DNA from: JAMCQB01 sp947085305
GTDB lineage: Bacteria; Nitrospirota; Thermodesulfovibrionia; Thermodesulfovibrionales; UBA9159
Assembly: GCA_947085305.1 (NCBI GenBank)
Contig: CAMTVV010000199.1
Span: 1-18,073, forward strand
DNA length: 18,073 nucleotides
Direction: 5' to 3'
A model generated the notes under the pieces. That model worked only from the letters and a program-made list of their open reading frames with translations. It was not told the origin of the DNA and did not search any database. Made by a program: the position numbers and the translations under genes. Positions 1-7,075 of this stretch are shown here, one piece after another (the first letter of the stretch is position 1; the number at the start of each line of letters is the position of its first letter).

Positions 1-787
1 CGGTCTGGGCGGCCACGGGGAAGAAATACTCGGACTCATAGGCTCACGGGGAAAACTCATCGGCATAGACAGGGATGAAGAAGCTCTGAAAATGGCGGCG
101 CAGCGGCTGAACGACTCCAGGGTGGTTCTGAAAAAGGGAAGATTTTCCGACCTGGAAGATCTGGTGAAAGAAGCAGGAGAAAAAAAGGTGGATGGAATTC
201 TCTTTGACTTCGGCGTCTCGATGATGCAGTTCAAGGACCTGAGCAGGGGATTTAGTTTCAATTCCGACGAGCCCCTCGATATGAGGATGGACAGGTCGCA
301 GAAACTGAAGGCTGAAGATGTGGTGAATACCTATCCCGAGAGGGAACTGGAGAGAATCCTGAGCGAATACGGCGAAGAGAGACTTGCTCAAAAGATCGCA
401 CGGGCCATAAAGATATACAGGACAAAAAAAAGGATCAGCGCCTGCAGGGAACTTGCAGAGCTCGTGAGCGCTGTTTACCGGGGGAGGGGAAAACACCATC
501 CCGCAACCAGGACATTCCAGGCATTGAGGATCGAGGTGAATGACGAGATAAAGGAGATTCACAAGGGGCTCGAGGCTGCAGCAGATCTCCTCGGGCAAGG
601 CGGGCGGCTCTGTGCCATCTCTTACCATTCTCTGGAGGACAGGGTAGTGAAAAACTTCATGAAGAACGCTCACCGGGAAGGGCAGTTGCGAATGCTGACC
701 AGGAAACCCCTCATTCCTTCTCGTGATGAGATGAGGAAGAACCCTTCAGCGAGGAGCGCCAAGCTGAGGGGAGCGGAGAGACTATGA
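1..787 (+). CDS. rsmH: 16S rRNA (cytosine-1402 N4)-methyltransferase RsmH (MraW), 5'-truncated
   Basis: The product methylates N4 of C1402 in 16S rRNA with S-adenosylmethionine, in the cytoplasm; the gene is normally second in dcw clusters, after mraZ. The reading frame is open from base 2, so the true start lies upstream of the window; the internal ATG at 92 is not the start. About 261 residues are visible, against 313 in E. coli, so some 40-50 N-terminal residues are missing. Visible signatures: the SAM-binding glycine loop GLGGHGEEIL at the very edge, followed by GIDRD; then DFGVS and RGFSF with PLDMRMD, the segment HPATRTFQALRIEVNDE, and a C-terminal SYHSLEDR and NPSARSAKLR. These are family hallmarks. 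The stop TGA (785-787) overlaps the next ATG as ATGA, which implies translational coupling to ftsL. Confidence 0.97.
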   Translation, partial: GLGGHGEEILGLIGSRGKLIGIDRDEEALKMAAQRLNDSRVVLKKGRFSDLEDLVKEAGEKKVDGILFDFGVSMMQFKDLSRGFSFNSDEPLDMRMDRSQKLKAEDVVNTYPERELERILSEYGEERLAQKIARAIKIYRTKKRISACRELAELVSAVYRGRGKHHPATRTFQALRIEVNDEIKEIHKGLEAAADLLGQGGRLCAISYHSLEDRVVKNFMKNAHREGQLRMLTRKPLIPSRDEMRKNPSARSAKLRGAERL

Positions 788-1146
788 CTAATTTACATCG
801 GAGAAGTATGGTATCATATATGATAACGCCATTGTTCATCACCTTTCTCCTGTGCGGCATCTTCGGCATTGTCTGGCTCAGATCTAATTTCACCTCGGTG
901 GAGTATACCATCAGTGAGCTCGAAAACAAAAAGGCGGACAGGCTCAGGGAGGCAAAGATGCTCTTGGCTGAAAAGGCTTCTCTCATGTCGATGCATAAGA
1001 TGGAGAAGACCGCAGTCCGCGACCTCGGTCTGGTATTTCCGGACAGGAAAAAGGTTATGTATGTAAAAGAGAAAAACCCGGGTATTCAGAAGGCCTCTCT
1101 GGAAACCTCGTCCGGGTGGGACCGCAGGAAGGCCGTGGTTGATTAA
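784..1146 (+). CDS. ftsL: Cell division protein FtsL-like
   Basis: This is a small bitopic divisome protein of 120 residues (E. coli FtsL has 121). FtsL joins FtsB and FtsQ in the periplasm and activates the FtsW-FtsI synthase. What is seen: a short basic N-terminus with HRR, one hydrophobic segment at about residues 12-32, then a charged heptad-like stretch (about 36-80) expected to form a coiled coil, and a short charged tail. Sequence conservation in this family is very low, so the call rests on size, topology and position between rsmH and ftsI, which is the classical ftsL slot. The start ATG overlaps the rsmH stop (ATGA) and the stop TAA overlaps the ftsI ATG by one base. Confidence 0.88.
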   Translation: MTNLHRRSMVSYMITPLFITFLLCGIFGIVWLRSNFTSVEYTISELENKKADRLREAKMLLAEKASLMSMHKMEKTAVRDLGLVFPDRKKVMYVKEKNPGIQKASLETSSGWDRRKAVVD

Positions 1147-2837
1147 TGAGGAAGAGGGCGATTATTCTGAATACCGCCATCGCCTTCGGATTCCTTATCG
1201 TAATCCTGCGTCTTGCGGATATCATGATACTGAATCATGAGCGGCTTTACGCGCGCGCGAAGATGCAGCAACTGAAAGGGGAGGATGTACAGGTCAGGCG
1301 TGGAATCATATTTGACCGGCACGGCAGGGAGATGGCGGTGAATCTTGAACTGGAGTCCCTTTACTGCAATCCGGCTGAGATCGCCTCAGTCGAAAAGAGC
1401 GCCTACGTCCTGTCCGGCATCACCGGCAAGCCGTTACAGGCGATCCTTACGAAACTCAACTCCGGGGGCCATTTTGTCTGGATCGACAGGAAGCTGGAAC
1501 CCGAGGTTGCGCGAAAGGTAAAGGAAACGAAGATCAAGGGTCTTGGATTTGTCCAGGACGCAAAGAGGTTTTATCCCAAGGGTCAGCTCGCGTCCCATAT
1601 CCTCGGCTTTGTGGATATCGATAACAAGGGATTAGAGGGCGTGGAGCTCAAATATCACAACGCCCTCAGCACCAGCGGCAGGAAGGTCCTGCTCTCGAGG
1701 GATGCCAGCGGCAAGACCTTATCCCAGGGCGTGGATATTGAATCCACCGGCAACAACCTGGTCCTGACCATTGACGAGGGTTTGCAGTATATTGTCGAGG
1801 CGGAACTGGACAGGGCAATGGAGAAATGGCGCGCAGCTGCAGCGGCTGCCATCATGATGGATCCCCACACCGGGGAGATCCTTGCCCTCGCAAACAGGCC
1901 CTCATTCAATCCCAACTACCTCTCAGGAAGCAGGAACTTCGAGAGGAGAAACAGGGCCATCACCGACTATTATGAACCGGGTTCCACCTTCAAGATCATC
2001 ATCGGCGCCGCTGCGCTGGAAGAGAAAGAGGTATCCCTTGATACGCCCTTTGACTGCAGCAGGGGGGCGATCGAAGTAGGCAGGCGGATAATGCATGATG
2101 CCAATAAACACGGTCTCCTGACATTCAAAGAGGTGATCCAGAAGTCATCCAATGTGGGTTCGGTGATGGTGGGCATGAAACTGGGGAAGGAGAGGATCTA
2201 CCGGTATGCAAAGGCCTTTGGTTTTGGGGAAAAGACAGGGATCGACCTCCCCGGTGAGGTATCGGGGTTGATCAGGCCGCCGGAAAGATGGTCCGGGGTC
2301 TCCATAGGTTCTGTGGCCATCGGACAGGAGGTTGCGGTGACACCCCTTCAGGTATTGCGGGCCTATTCCGCTATTGCAAACCGCGGTCTTCTGGTGACGC
2401 CCCATGTGGTGTCCAGGGTCGTAAGCCCTGAGGGAAAAACACTCCGGACATTCACCGGTGAGACAAAGAGGGTTCTCTCTCAGAAGACAGCGGAGACCTT
2501 CAAAGACATATTAAAGACGGTCACCGAGGAGGGCGGCACAGCAAGGAGCGCGGCGGTGAGCGGCAATAAGGTTGCCGGCAAGACCGGAACGGCACAGATG
2601 ATGGATCCCAGCACAAAGAGGTATTCAACAGAAAAATATATCAGCTCCTTTGTGGGCTTTGTTCCTGCGGACAATCCCAAGATCGCGCTGATCGTGGTCA
2701 TTTACGAACCGAGGGGACATATATATGGAGGGGTTGTGGCTGCGCCCGTCTTCAAGAAGATTGCAGAGAATGCCCTTTCGTATCTTGATGTCCCACGGGA
2801 GGACGGGCCGGGGGATATGCTGGTGGTCTCACGATGA
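1146..2837 (+). CDS. ftsI: Peptidoglycan D,D-transpeptidase FtsI (PBP3, class B penicillin-binding protein)
   Basis: The product is the septal transpeptidase, which cross-links peptide stems of new peptidoglycan in the periplasm and works with FtsW. It has 563 residues, against 588 in E. coli. In order: a short cytoplasmic N-terminus, one membrane anchor at about residues 5-24, and the pedestal domain with the class B signature RRGIIFDRHGREMA. The penicillin-binding domain follows, with all three catalytic motifs: SxxK as S280-T-F-K283, SxN as S334-S-N336 and KTG at 479-481. No PASTA repeat is present at the C-terminus, as in Gram-negative FtsI and unlike spore-former SpoVD. The start overlaps the ftsL stop by one base (TAATG) and the stop overlaps the murE start (ATGA). 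Nothing suggests loss of function. Confidence 0.96.
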   Translation: MRKRAIILNTAIAFGFLIVILRLADIMILNHERLYARAKMQQLKGEDVQVRRGIIFDRHGREMAVNLELESLYCNPAEIASVEKSAYVLSGITGKPLQAILTKLNSGGHFVWIDRKLEPEVARKVKETKIKGLGFVQDAKRFYPKGQLASHILGFVDIDNKGLEGVELKYHNALSTSGRKVLLSRDASGKTLSQGVDIESTGNNLVLTIDEGLQYIVEAELDRAMEKWRAAAAAAIMMDPHTGEILALANRPSFNPNYLSGSRNFERRNRAITDYYEPGSTFKIIIGAAALEEKEVSLDTPFDCSRGAIEVGRRIMHDANKHGLLTFKEVIQKSSNVGSVMVGMKLGKERIYRYAKAFGFGEKTGIDLPGEVSGLIRPPERWSGVSIGSVAIGQEVAVTPLQVLRAYSAIANRGLLVTPHVVSRVVSPEGKTLRTFTGETKRVLSQKTAETFKDILKTVTEEGGTARSAAVSGNKVAGKTGTAQMMDPSTKRYSTEKYISSFVGFVPADNPKIALIVVIYEPRGHIYGGVVAAPVFKKIAENALSYLDVPREDGPGDMLVVSR

Positions 2838-4498
2838 AACTGGGGGATATCCTTTCCAACTGCGAAGACGAAATAGTAATGAGTAACGAGACAGAGGTTA
2901 CAAGTGAAGAACAAAGTAAAGACTTGTCACTGTCTCTCGACAGAGAGATTTCAGGGGTTGCTTATGATTCGAGGAAGGTTGCAATGAACGGCATGTTTGT
3001 TGCTATAAAGGGAGAGAATTTTGATGGACATGACTTTATCAGCGACGCGATAGGGAAAGGCGCGGTGGTTATCGTCAGTCAGCAAACAGGGGTTAAAGCG
3101 GGACGCAGGGGGCTTATGGATTCGCCAACAATTTTTATTAAAGCGAAAGACAGCAGAAGGGCCCTCGCATGTATGGCGAATAATTTTTACCGGCGGCCTT
3201 CAGAGAATGTTTCTGTCATCGGCGTCACCGGCACCAATGGGAAGACCACCACGAGCTATCTTATCAAATCCATACTCGAGGCATGGGAAAAGAAGGTCGG
3301 ACTTATCGGCACTATCGCCTACCTCATCGGCGGCCGGGCGTATCCCGCCCTCCACACCACCCCTGAGTCCCTGGAGTTCCAGGGCCTCCTCTATGAGATG
3401 GCATCTGCCGGCTGCAGCCATGTGGTCACCGAGGTTTCTTCCCACGCCCTTTCCCAGAGAAGGGTGGATTTTACGCGGTTTGTTGTTGCGGTCTTTACCA
3501 ACCTCACCAGGGACCATCTCGATTTCCATGAGACGATGGAGAAGTATTTTGGAGCGAAGGAGAGGCTATTCACGGAACTGCTGTCCGAGACCGGAACAGC
3601 GGTGATTAATGCAGATGACGCGTGGGGCAGGAAGCTGTTGAAGGACCTCAGGGAAATCACCGCGCGGGATCAGGGGGACGAATGCCCGGCCATCATCACC
3701 TACGGGATTGACGGCGAGGCTGATGTCTCTGCATCGGAGAGAGAGGATTCTCTCTCAGGGGTTTCTTTCACGCTGACCTGTAAAGGCGGAACATACCGGA
3801 TGGATTCTCCGTTCATTGGTGTCCCCAATGTTTATAATATCCTGGCGGCAATATCCGTCGGCATTGCCCTGAATATCCCGATGGAAGTGATACAGGAGGG
3901 GATCAGGAATATTCCCCAGGTGAAAGGGAGGCTCGAAAGGGTGGATGCAGGTCAGGATTTTCTCTGCATTATTGACTATGCCCATACGCCCGATGCCCTG
4001 GAGAGGCTTATCCTGACTGCAAGAGAACTCACCCCCTCCCTAACCCTCCCCCCTCGAGGGGGAGGGCAGGGGCGGGGGGGAGACCCCGAACCCCGAACTC
4101 CGAACGCTTTACCACAAATTATAACCCTGTTCGGTTGCGGGGGCGACAGGGACAGGGGGAAAAGGCCGGTCATGGGGGAGATCGCGACGCGGCTCAGTGA
4201 CTATGTGATTATCACTTCAGACAATCCGAGGAGTGAGGATCCCGGCGAGATAATAAGAGAGATAGTTTCCGGCATATCAAAGGACAATTATACCCCGGTT
4301 CTTGACAGAAGGGATGCTGTAATATCAGCAGTGGGAAAGGCGGGAACGGGCGATATTCTGCTGATCGCGGGCAAAGGACATGAGGAGTATCAGGAGATAA
4401 AGGGAGTACGCTATCGGTTCAGTGACAGAGAGGTTGTGGAAGAGGCGATAAGGACTAAGCTTAGAAAGATGCAAGATACAAGATGCAAAATGCAGTAG
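2834..4498 (+). CDS. murE: UDP-MurNAc-L-Ala-D-Glu:meso-diaminopimelate ligase MurE, with repeat-derived inserts
   Basis: The product adds the third stem amino acid to UDP-MurNAc-L-Ala-D-Glu using ATP, in the cytoplasm. Seen: the N-terminal substrate domain with YDSRKV, the ATP loop GVTGTNGKTTT (residues 130-140), the YFGAKERLF segment whose K242 matches the carbamylated lysine of Mur ligases, FGCGGDRDRGKRP opening the C-terminal domain, and DNPR at 463-466 followed by GKGHE. DNPR is the known signature for meso-DAP rather than lysine. At 554 residues it is about 59 longer than E. coli MurE. Three places account for most of this: a polar insert near residues 15-40, a proline- and glycine-rich insert at about 399-425 encoded by a palindromic repeat, and a C-terminal tail KMQDTRCKMQ encoded by heptamer repeats. 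The catalytic core is intact, so I expect an active enzyme. ATGA overlap with ftsI. Confidence 0.96.
   Translation: MKLGDILSNCEDEIVMSNETEVTSEEQSKDLSLSLDREISGVAYDSRKVAMNGMFVAIKGENFDGHDFISDAIGKGAVVIVSQQTGVKAGRRGLMDSPTIFIKAKDSRRALACMANNFYRRPSENVSVIGVTGTNGKTTTSYLIKSILEAWEKKVGLIGTIAYLIGGRAYPALHTTPESLEFQGLLYEMASAGCSHVVTEVSSHALSQRRVDFTRFVVAVFTNLTRDHLDFHETMEKYFGAKERLFTELLSETGTAVINADDAWGRKLLKDLREITARDQGDECPAIITYGIDGEADVSASEREDSLSGVSFTLTCKGGTYRMDSPFIGVPNVYNILAAISVGIALNIPMEVIQEGIRNIPQVKGRLERVDAGQDFLCIIDYAHTPDALERLILTARELTPSLTLPPRGGGQGRGGDPEPRTPNALPQIITLFGCGGDRDRGKRPVMGEIATRLSDYVIITSDNPRSEDPGEIIREIVSGISKDNYTPVLDRRDAVISAVGKAGTGDILLIAGKGHEEYQEIKGVRYRFSDREVVEEAIRTKLRKMQDTRCKMQ
2876..2938. repeat. Possible degenerate heptamer element in the murE 5' region
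   Basis: Two near-identical heptamers, GTAATGA (2876-2882) and GTAACGA (2883-2889), open a stretch that can be read in 7-base steps but decays quickly. It encodes about 20 polar residues (with VMSNETEV) absent from the N-terminus of E. coli MurE. Only two clear units exist, so the assignment is weak; an ordinary variable linker is the alternative. Confidence 0.3.
4028..4106. repeat. Palindromic GC-rich element plus heptamer repeats inside murE
   Basis: Bases 4028-4082 form a long imperfect palindrome centred on TCGA (4054-4057), with a C-rich left arm and a G-rich right arm (inner arms CCCTCCCCCC and GGGGGAGGG). It runs directly into a period-7 tandem: ACCCCGA, ACCCCGA, ACTCCGA at 4083-4103. 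The stretch stays in frame and encodes about 25 residues (with LTLPPRGGGQGRGG) that E. coli MurE lacks, between DALERLILTARE and ITLFGCGGDRD. Confidence 0.85.
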
Positions 4499-4539
4499 TA
4501 AAACCAATATCATGCATCGGTAATTTTGGATCATGCATC
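4467..4539. repeat. Heptamer repeat with inverted copies across the murE end and murE-murF gap
   Basis: Four consecutive heptamers, AGATGCA, AGATACA, AGATGCA and AAATGCA (4467-4494), encode the MurE tail, and the TAG stop follows at 4496. In the gap, ATCATGCATC occurs at 4509-4518 and again at 4530-4539, 21 bases (three heptamers) apart. TGCATC within it is the reverse complement of GATGCA, so the two halves can pair. Confidence 0.75.
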
Positions 4540-4555
4540 ATATAGAGAGATTAAT

Positions 4556-6001
4556 ATGGGAACTTTGACCATTGAGGAGATAATCGACGCCACAGGCGGG
4601 AGGGTGATCCATGGGAACTCTGACGGGACTTTCTTTACCGGGGTTTCCATCGACTCCAGGAGCATCGGAGAAGGGGAGCTCTTTATCGCCCTCAGGGGCG
4701 AGAGGTTCGACGGCCATGACTTTCTCATGGATGCTCTGGTGAGGGGAAGGGGAGCCGTGGTGAGCGCCCTTCCTGTTGCGCCGGCCAAAGGGAAGACGGT
4801 GGTGTATGTGAAGAACACCCTGAAGGCCCTTCAGGACATTGCCCGTCATGTGAGGCTGAAAAGACGCCCCACTGTGATCGGCATCACCGGCTCAAACGGA
4901 AAAACCACAACGAAGGAGCTCATTGCGTCAATACTTGGGATTCACCACAAGGTCATGAAGAATTCAGGGAACCTCAACAACCAGATAGGGCTGCCGATGA
5001 GCCTCATCAGGGCGGAAGAGGGTGATGAATTTGCGGTGATGGAGATGGGGGCCAGCGGCAGGGGCGACATTAAGGAGTTGTGCGGCATCGCTGTCCCCGA
5101 TTACGGGGTTATTACCAACATCGGGCCTGCCCACCTGGAAGGATTCGGAAGTCTGGAGATGGTGCGGAACACGAAACTCGAGCTCTATGATGCAGTAAAG
5201 ACCATTGCGCTGAATGCCGATGACAGTTTTCTCATGGAAGGAGTCTCTGAAAGGCTGGAAAGAGGGAAGGGACCGGATATTATCACTTATGGCATGAGCG
5301 ACGCCGCTGATGTATACGCGCGGAATATTGAACTGGAAGAGCGGCATTCGGTTTTTACCCTCTGTACCGGGGATAAGTGCGTTAACGTTGCCATGAATGT
5401 CCCCGGCCGGTTCAACATCTCCAATGCCCTTGCCGCTGCAGCCGTATGCGCTGCGCTGGGTATTAAGCCGGAAGATATAAGGGCAGGCATAGAGTCCTTC
5501 GCGGGAGTTCCCATGAGACTTGAGTTCAGGGAACTGCTCGGAGCCACGGTAATAAGCGATGTCTACAATGCAAACCCTGCATCTATGGAAGAGGCGGTAA
5601 AAGAACTGGTGAGATTGAGAAAGCAAAGGGCCATCGCTGTCCTTGGGGACATGCTCGAACTGGGCGTTTATGCGGAAGAGGCCCACAGAAGGCTCGGAAG
5701 ATGGATGTCGGAGCTTCCGGTGGATGTGCTCATTGCGGTGGGTGAAATGATGGGGAAGGCAGCGGAGGAATTCTCTGCATCACATGGGAAAAGCCCTGAA
5801 TCCCGCCGCGTTGTTGCGGCATCCAGCTCCTCAGAGGCAAGAAGAATCCTTCTCGGCATCTGCAGGGAGGGAGACACTATTCTCGTGAAGGGCTCCAGGG
5901 GAATGCGCATGGAAAAGGTACTGGAGAGCAATGCAGGCAATTCTTGCGGCGGTTCGGGTGATAAAGTCACCGGTATGAGGGAGCTGGGAAATGCTCTATA
6001 G
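4556..6001 (+). CDS. murF: UDP-MurNAc-tripeptide:D-alanyl-D-alanine ligase MurF
   Basis: The product adds D-Ala-D-Ala to UDP-MurNAc-tripeptide with ATP, giving the cytoplasmic pentapeptide precursor. It has 481 residues from the chosen start, against 452 in E. coli. Signatures: IDSRSIGEGELFIALRGERF in the N-terminal domain, the ATP loop GITGSNGKTTT (109-119, K116), LNNQIGLPMSL, MEMGASGRGDI, the NIGPAHLEGF segment, and the C-terminal DVYNANPASMEEAV and LGDMLELG motifs typical of MurF. The frame is open further upstream to a TTG at 4526, but the extra residues would come from the repeat-filled gap after murE. The ATG at 4556 follows the purine run AGAGAGA and its product begins MGTLTIEEI, in line with the family, so I prefer it. 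This is one of two real gaps in the cluster. It overlaps mraY by 11 bases. Confidence 0.95.
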   Translation: MGTLTIEEIIDATGGRVIHGNSDGTFFTGVSIDSRSIGEGELFIALRGERFDGHDFLMDALVRGRGAVVSALPVAPAKGKTVVYVKNTLKALQDIARHVRLKRRPTVIGITGSNGKTTTKELIASILGIHHKVMKNSGNLNNQIGLPMSLIRAEEGDEFAVMEMGASGRGDIKELCGIAVPDYGVITNIGPAHLEGFGSLEMVRNTKLELYDAVKTIALNADDSFLMEGVSERLERGKGPDIITYGMSDAADVYARNIELEERHSVFTLCTGDKCVNVAMNVPGRFNISNALAAAAVCAALGIKPEDIRAGIESFAGVPMRLEFRELLGATVISDVYNANPASMEEAVKELVRLRKQRAIAVLGDMLELGVYAEEAHRRLGRWMSELPVDVLIAVGEMMGKAAEEFSASHGKSPESRRVVAASSSSEARRILLGICREGDTILVKGSRGMRMEKVLESNAGNSCGGSGDKVTGMRELGNAL

Positions 6002-7073
6002 TCTTCTCTTCAGCCTTCGCGACGTTTTTTCTCCCCTCAACGTATTCAGGTATATCACTTTCAGGACGGCTGTTGCGATCATGACCGCAATGCTGATCAC
6101 TTTTATTTTAGCCCCTTGGGTCATGAGGCGGCTCAGGAGACTGAGCGTCACACAGCAGATCAGGGACGACGGGCCGGGGACCCACGCTGTCAAGTCAGGC
6201 ACCCCTACCATGGGAGGGATTCTCATTATAGGATCCGTTGTTCTTACGGTGCTCCTGTGGGGAGATCTGAAGAACATGTATATATGGGTGATGCTACTTT
6301 CCCTCGTAGGGTTCGGAGCCATAGGTCTTGTGGATGATTACCTCAAGGTGATGAGAAGGAACCATAAAGGACTGAAGGCCTGGTACAAGTTCGGCGCCCA
6401 GCTCTTCCTTGCCTTCCTCATCGGCGTATTACTCTACATGAACCCCAAGGATCCTTACACCGATGTCCTGAGCATCCCGTTTTTCAAGAAATGGCTCATT
6501 GACCTCGGCTGGTTTTATATACCGTTTTCCATAGTCGTCATTGTCGGCGCGTCCAACGCGGTAAATCTCACCGACGGTATCGACGGCCTGGCCGTAGGCC
6601 TTGTGAGCATTGCGGTGCTTGCCAACGGGGCTCTGGTCTATATTTCGGGAAACAAGAACCTTGCGCAGTATCTCCAGGTGCTCTACCTTCCCGGCACGGG
6701 CGAGCTCACTGTCTTTTGCGGAGCGATGCTCGGCGCAGCCCTGGGATTCCTCTGGTATAACTCATACCCTGCGGAGGTCTTTATGGGTGACGTGGGGGCG
6801 CTGGGCCTCGGCGGCGCCCTGGGGACGCTGGCGGTGATCACAAAACATGAGATCGTCCTGGCAATCGTGGGGGGGATCTTTGTGATGGAGACCTTGTCGG
6901 TAATTCTTCAGGTGGCATCATTTAAACTGACAGGAAAAAGGATATTTAAGATGGCGCCGATCCATCACCACTTTGAATTGAAGGGGTGGCCGGAACCCAA
7001 GGTGATCGTCAGGTTCTGGATAGTGGGGATCATGCTTGCCCTCTTAAGCCTTACGACATTAAAGGTGAGGTGA
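5991..7073 (+). CDS. mraY: Phospho-N-acetylmuramoyl-pentapeptide transferase MraY
   Basis: This integral membrane enzyme transfers phospho-MurNAc-pentapeptide from UDP to undecaprenyl phosphate, giving lipid I on the cytoplasmic face. It has 360 residues, the same as E. coli MraY. Active-site signatures are all present: VDDYLKV with D115 and D116, NAVNLTDGIDGLA, FMGDVGALGLGGALG with D267, and the loop PIHHHFELKGWPEPKVIVRFW near the C-terminus. About ten hydrophobic segments are spread along the chain. The start lies 11 bases inside murF behind the purine-rich GAGGGAGCTGGGA. The stop is followed after two bases by the next ATG, so translation into dacA is probably coupled. Confidence 0.98.
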   Translation: MLYSLLFSLRDVFSPLNVFRYITFRTAVAIMTAMLITFILAPWVMRRLRRLSVTQQIRDDGPGTHAVKSGTPTMGGILIIGSVVLTVLLWGDLKNMYIWVMLLSLVGFGAIGLVDDYLKVMRRNHKGLKAWYKFGAQLFLAFLIGVLLYMNPKDPYTDVLSIPFFKKWLIDLGWFYIPFSIVVIVGASNAVNLTDGIDGLAVGLVSIAVLANGALVYISGNKNLAQYLQVLYLPGTGELTVFCGAMLGAALGFLWYNSYPAEVFMGDVGALGLGGALGTLAVITKHEIVLAIVGGIFVMETLSVILQVASFKLTGKRIFKMAPIHHHFELKGWPEPKVIVRFWIVGIMLALLSLTTLKVR

Positions 7074-7075
7074 GC

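Noticed and set aside
44..673. A 209-codon minus-strand frame opposite rsmH.
   Set aside because: rsmH motifs run through the whole stretch on the plus strand; the antisense product matches nothing I know.
4041..4082. The GC-rich palindrome in murE as an intrinsic terminator.
   Set aside because: No T tract follows it, it lies in an open and conserved gene, and essential downstream genes need read-through.
4526..4555. An upstream TTG start for murF.
   Set aside because: The extra ten residues derive from the repeat-filled gap, and ATG 4556 has a purine-rich site and family-like N-terminus.
4499..4555. A promoter for murF in the murE-murF gap.
   Set aside because: The gap is AT-rich, but I cannot find a -35/-10 pair with good spacing; the sequence is explained by repeat copies.
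4964..5686. A 240-codon open frame on the minus strand.
   Set aside because: It is antisense to the MurF ATPase and C-terminal domains, with no family motif and no credible start context.
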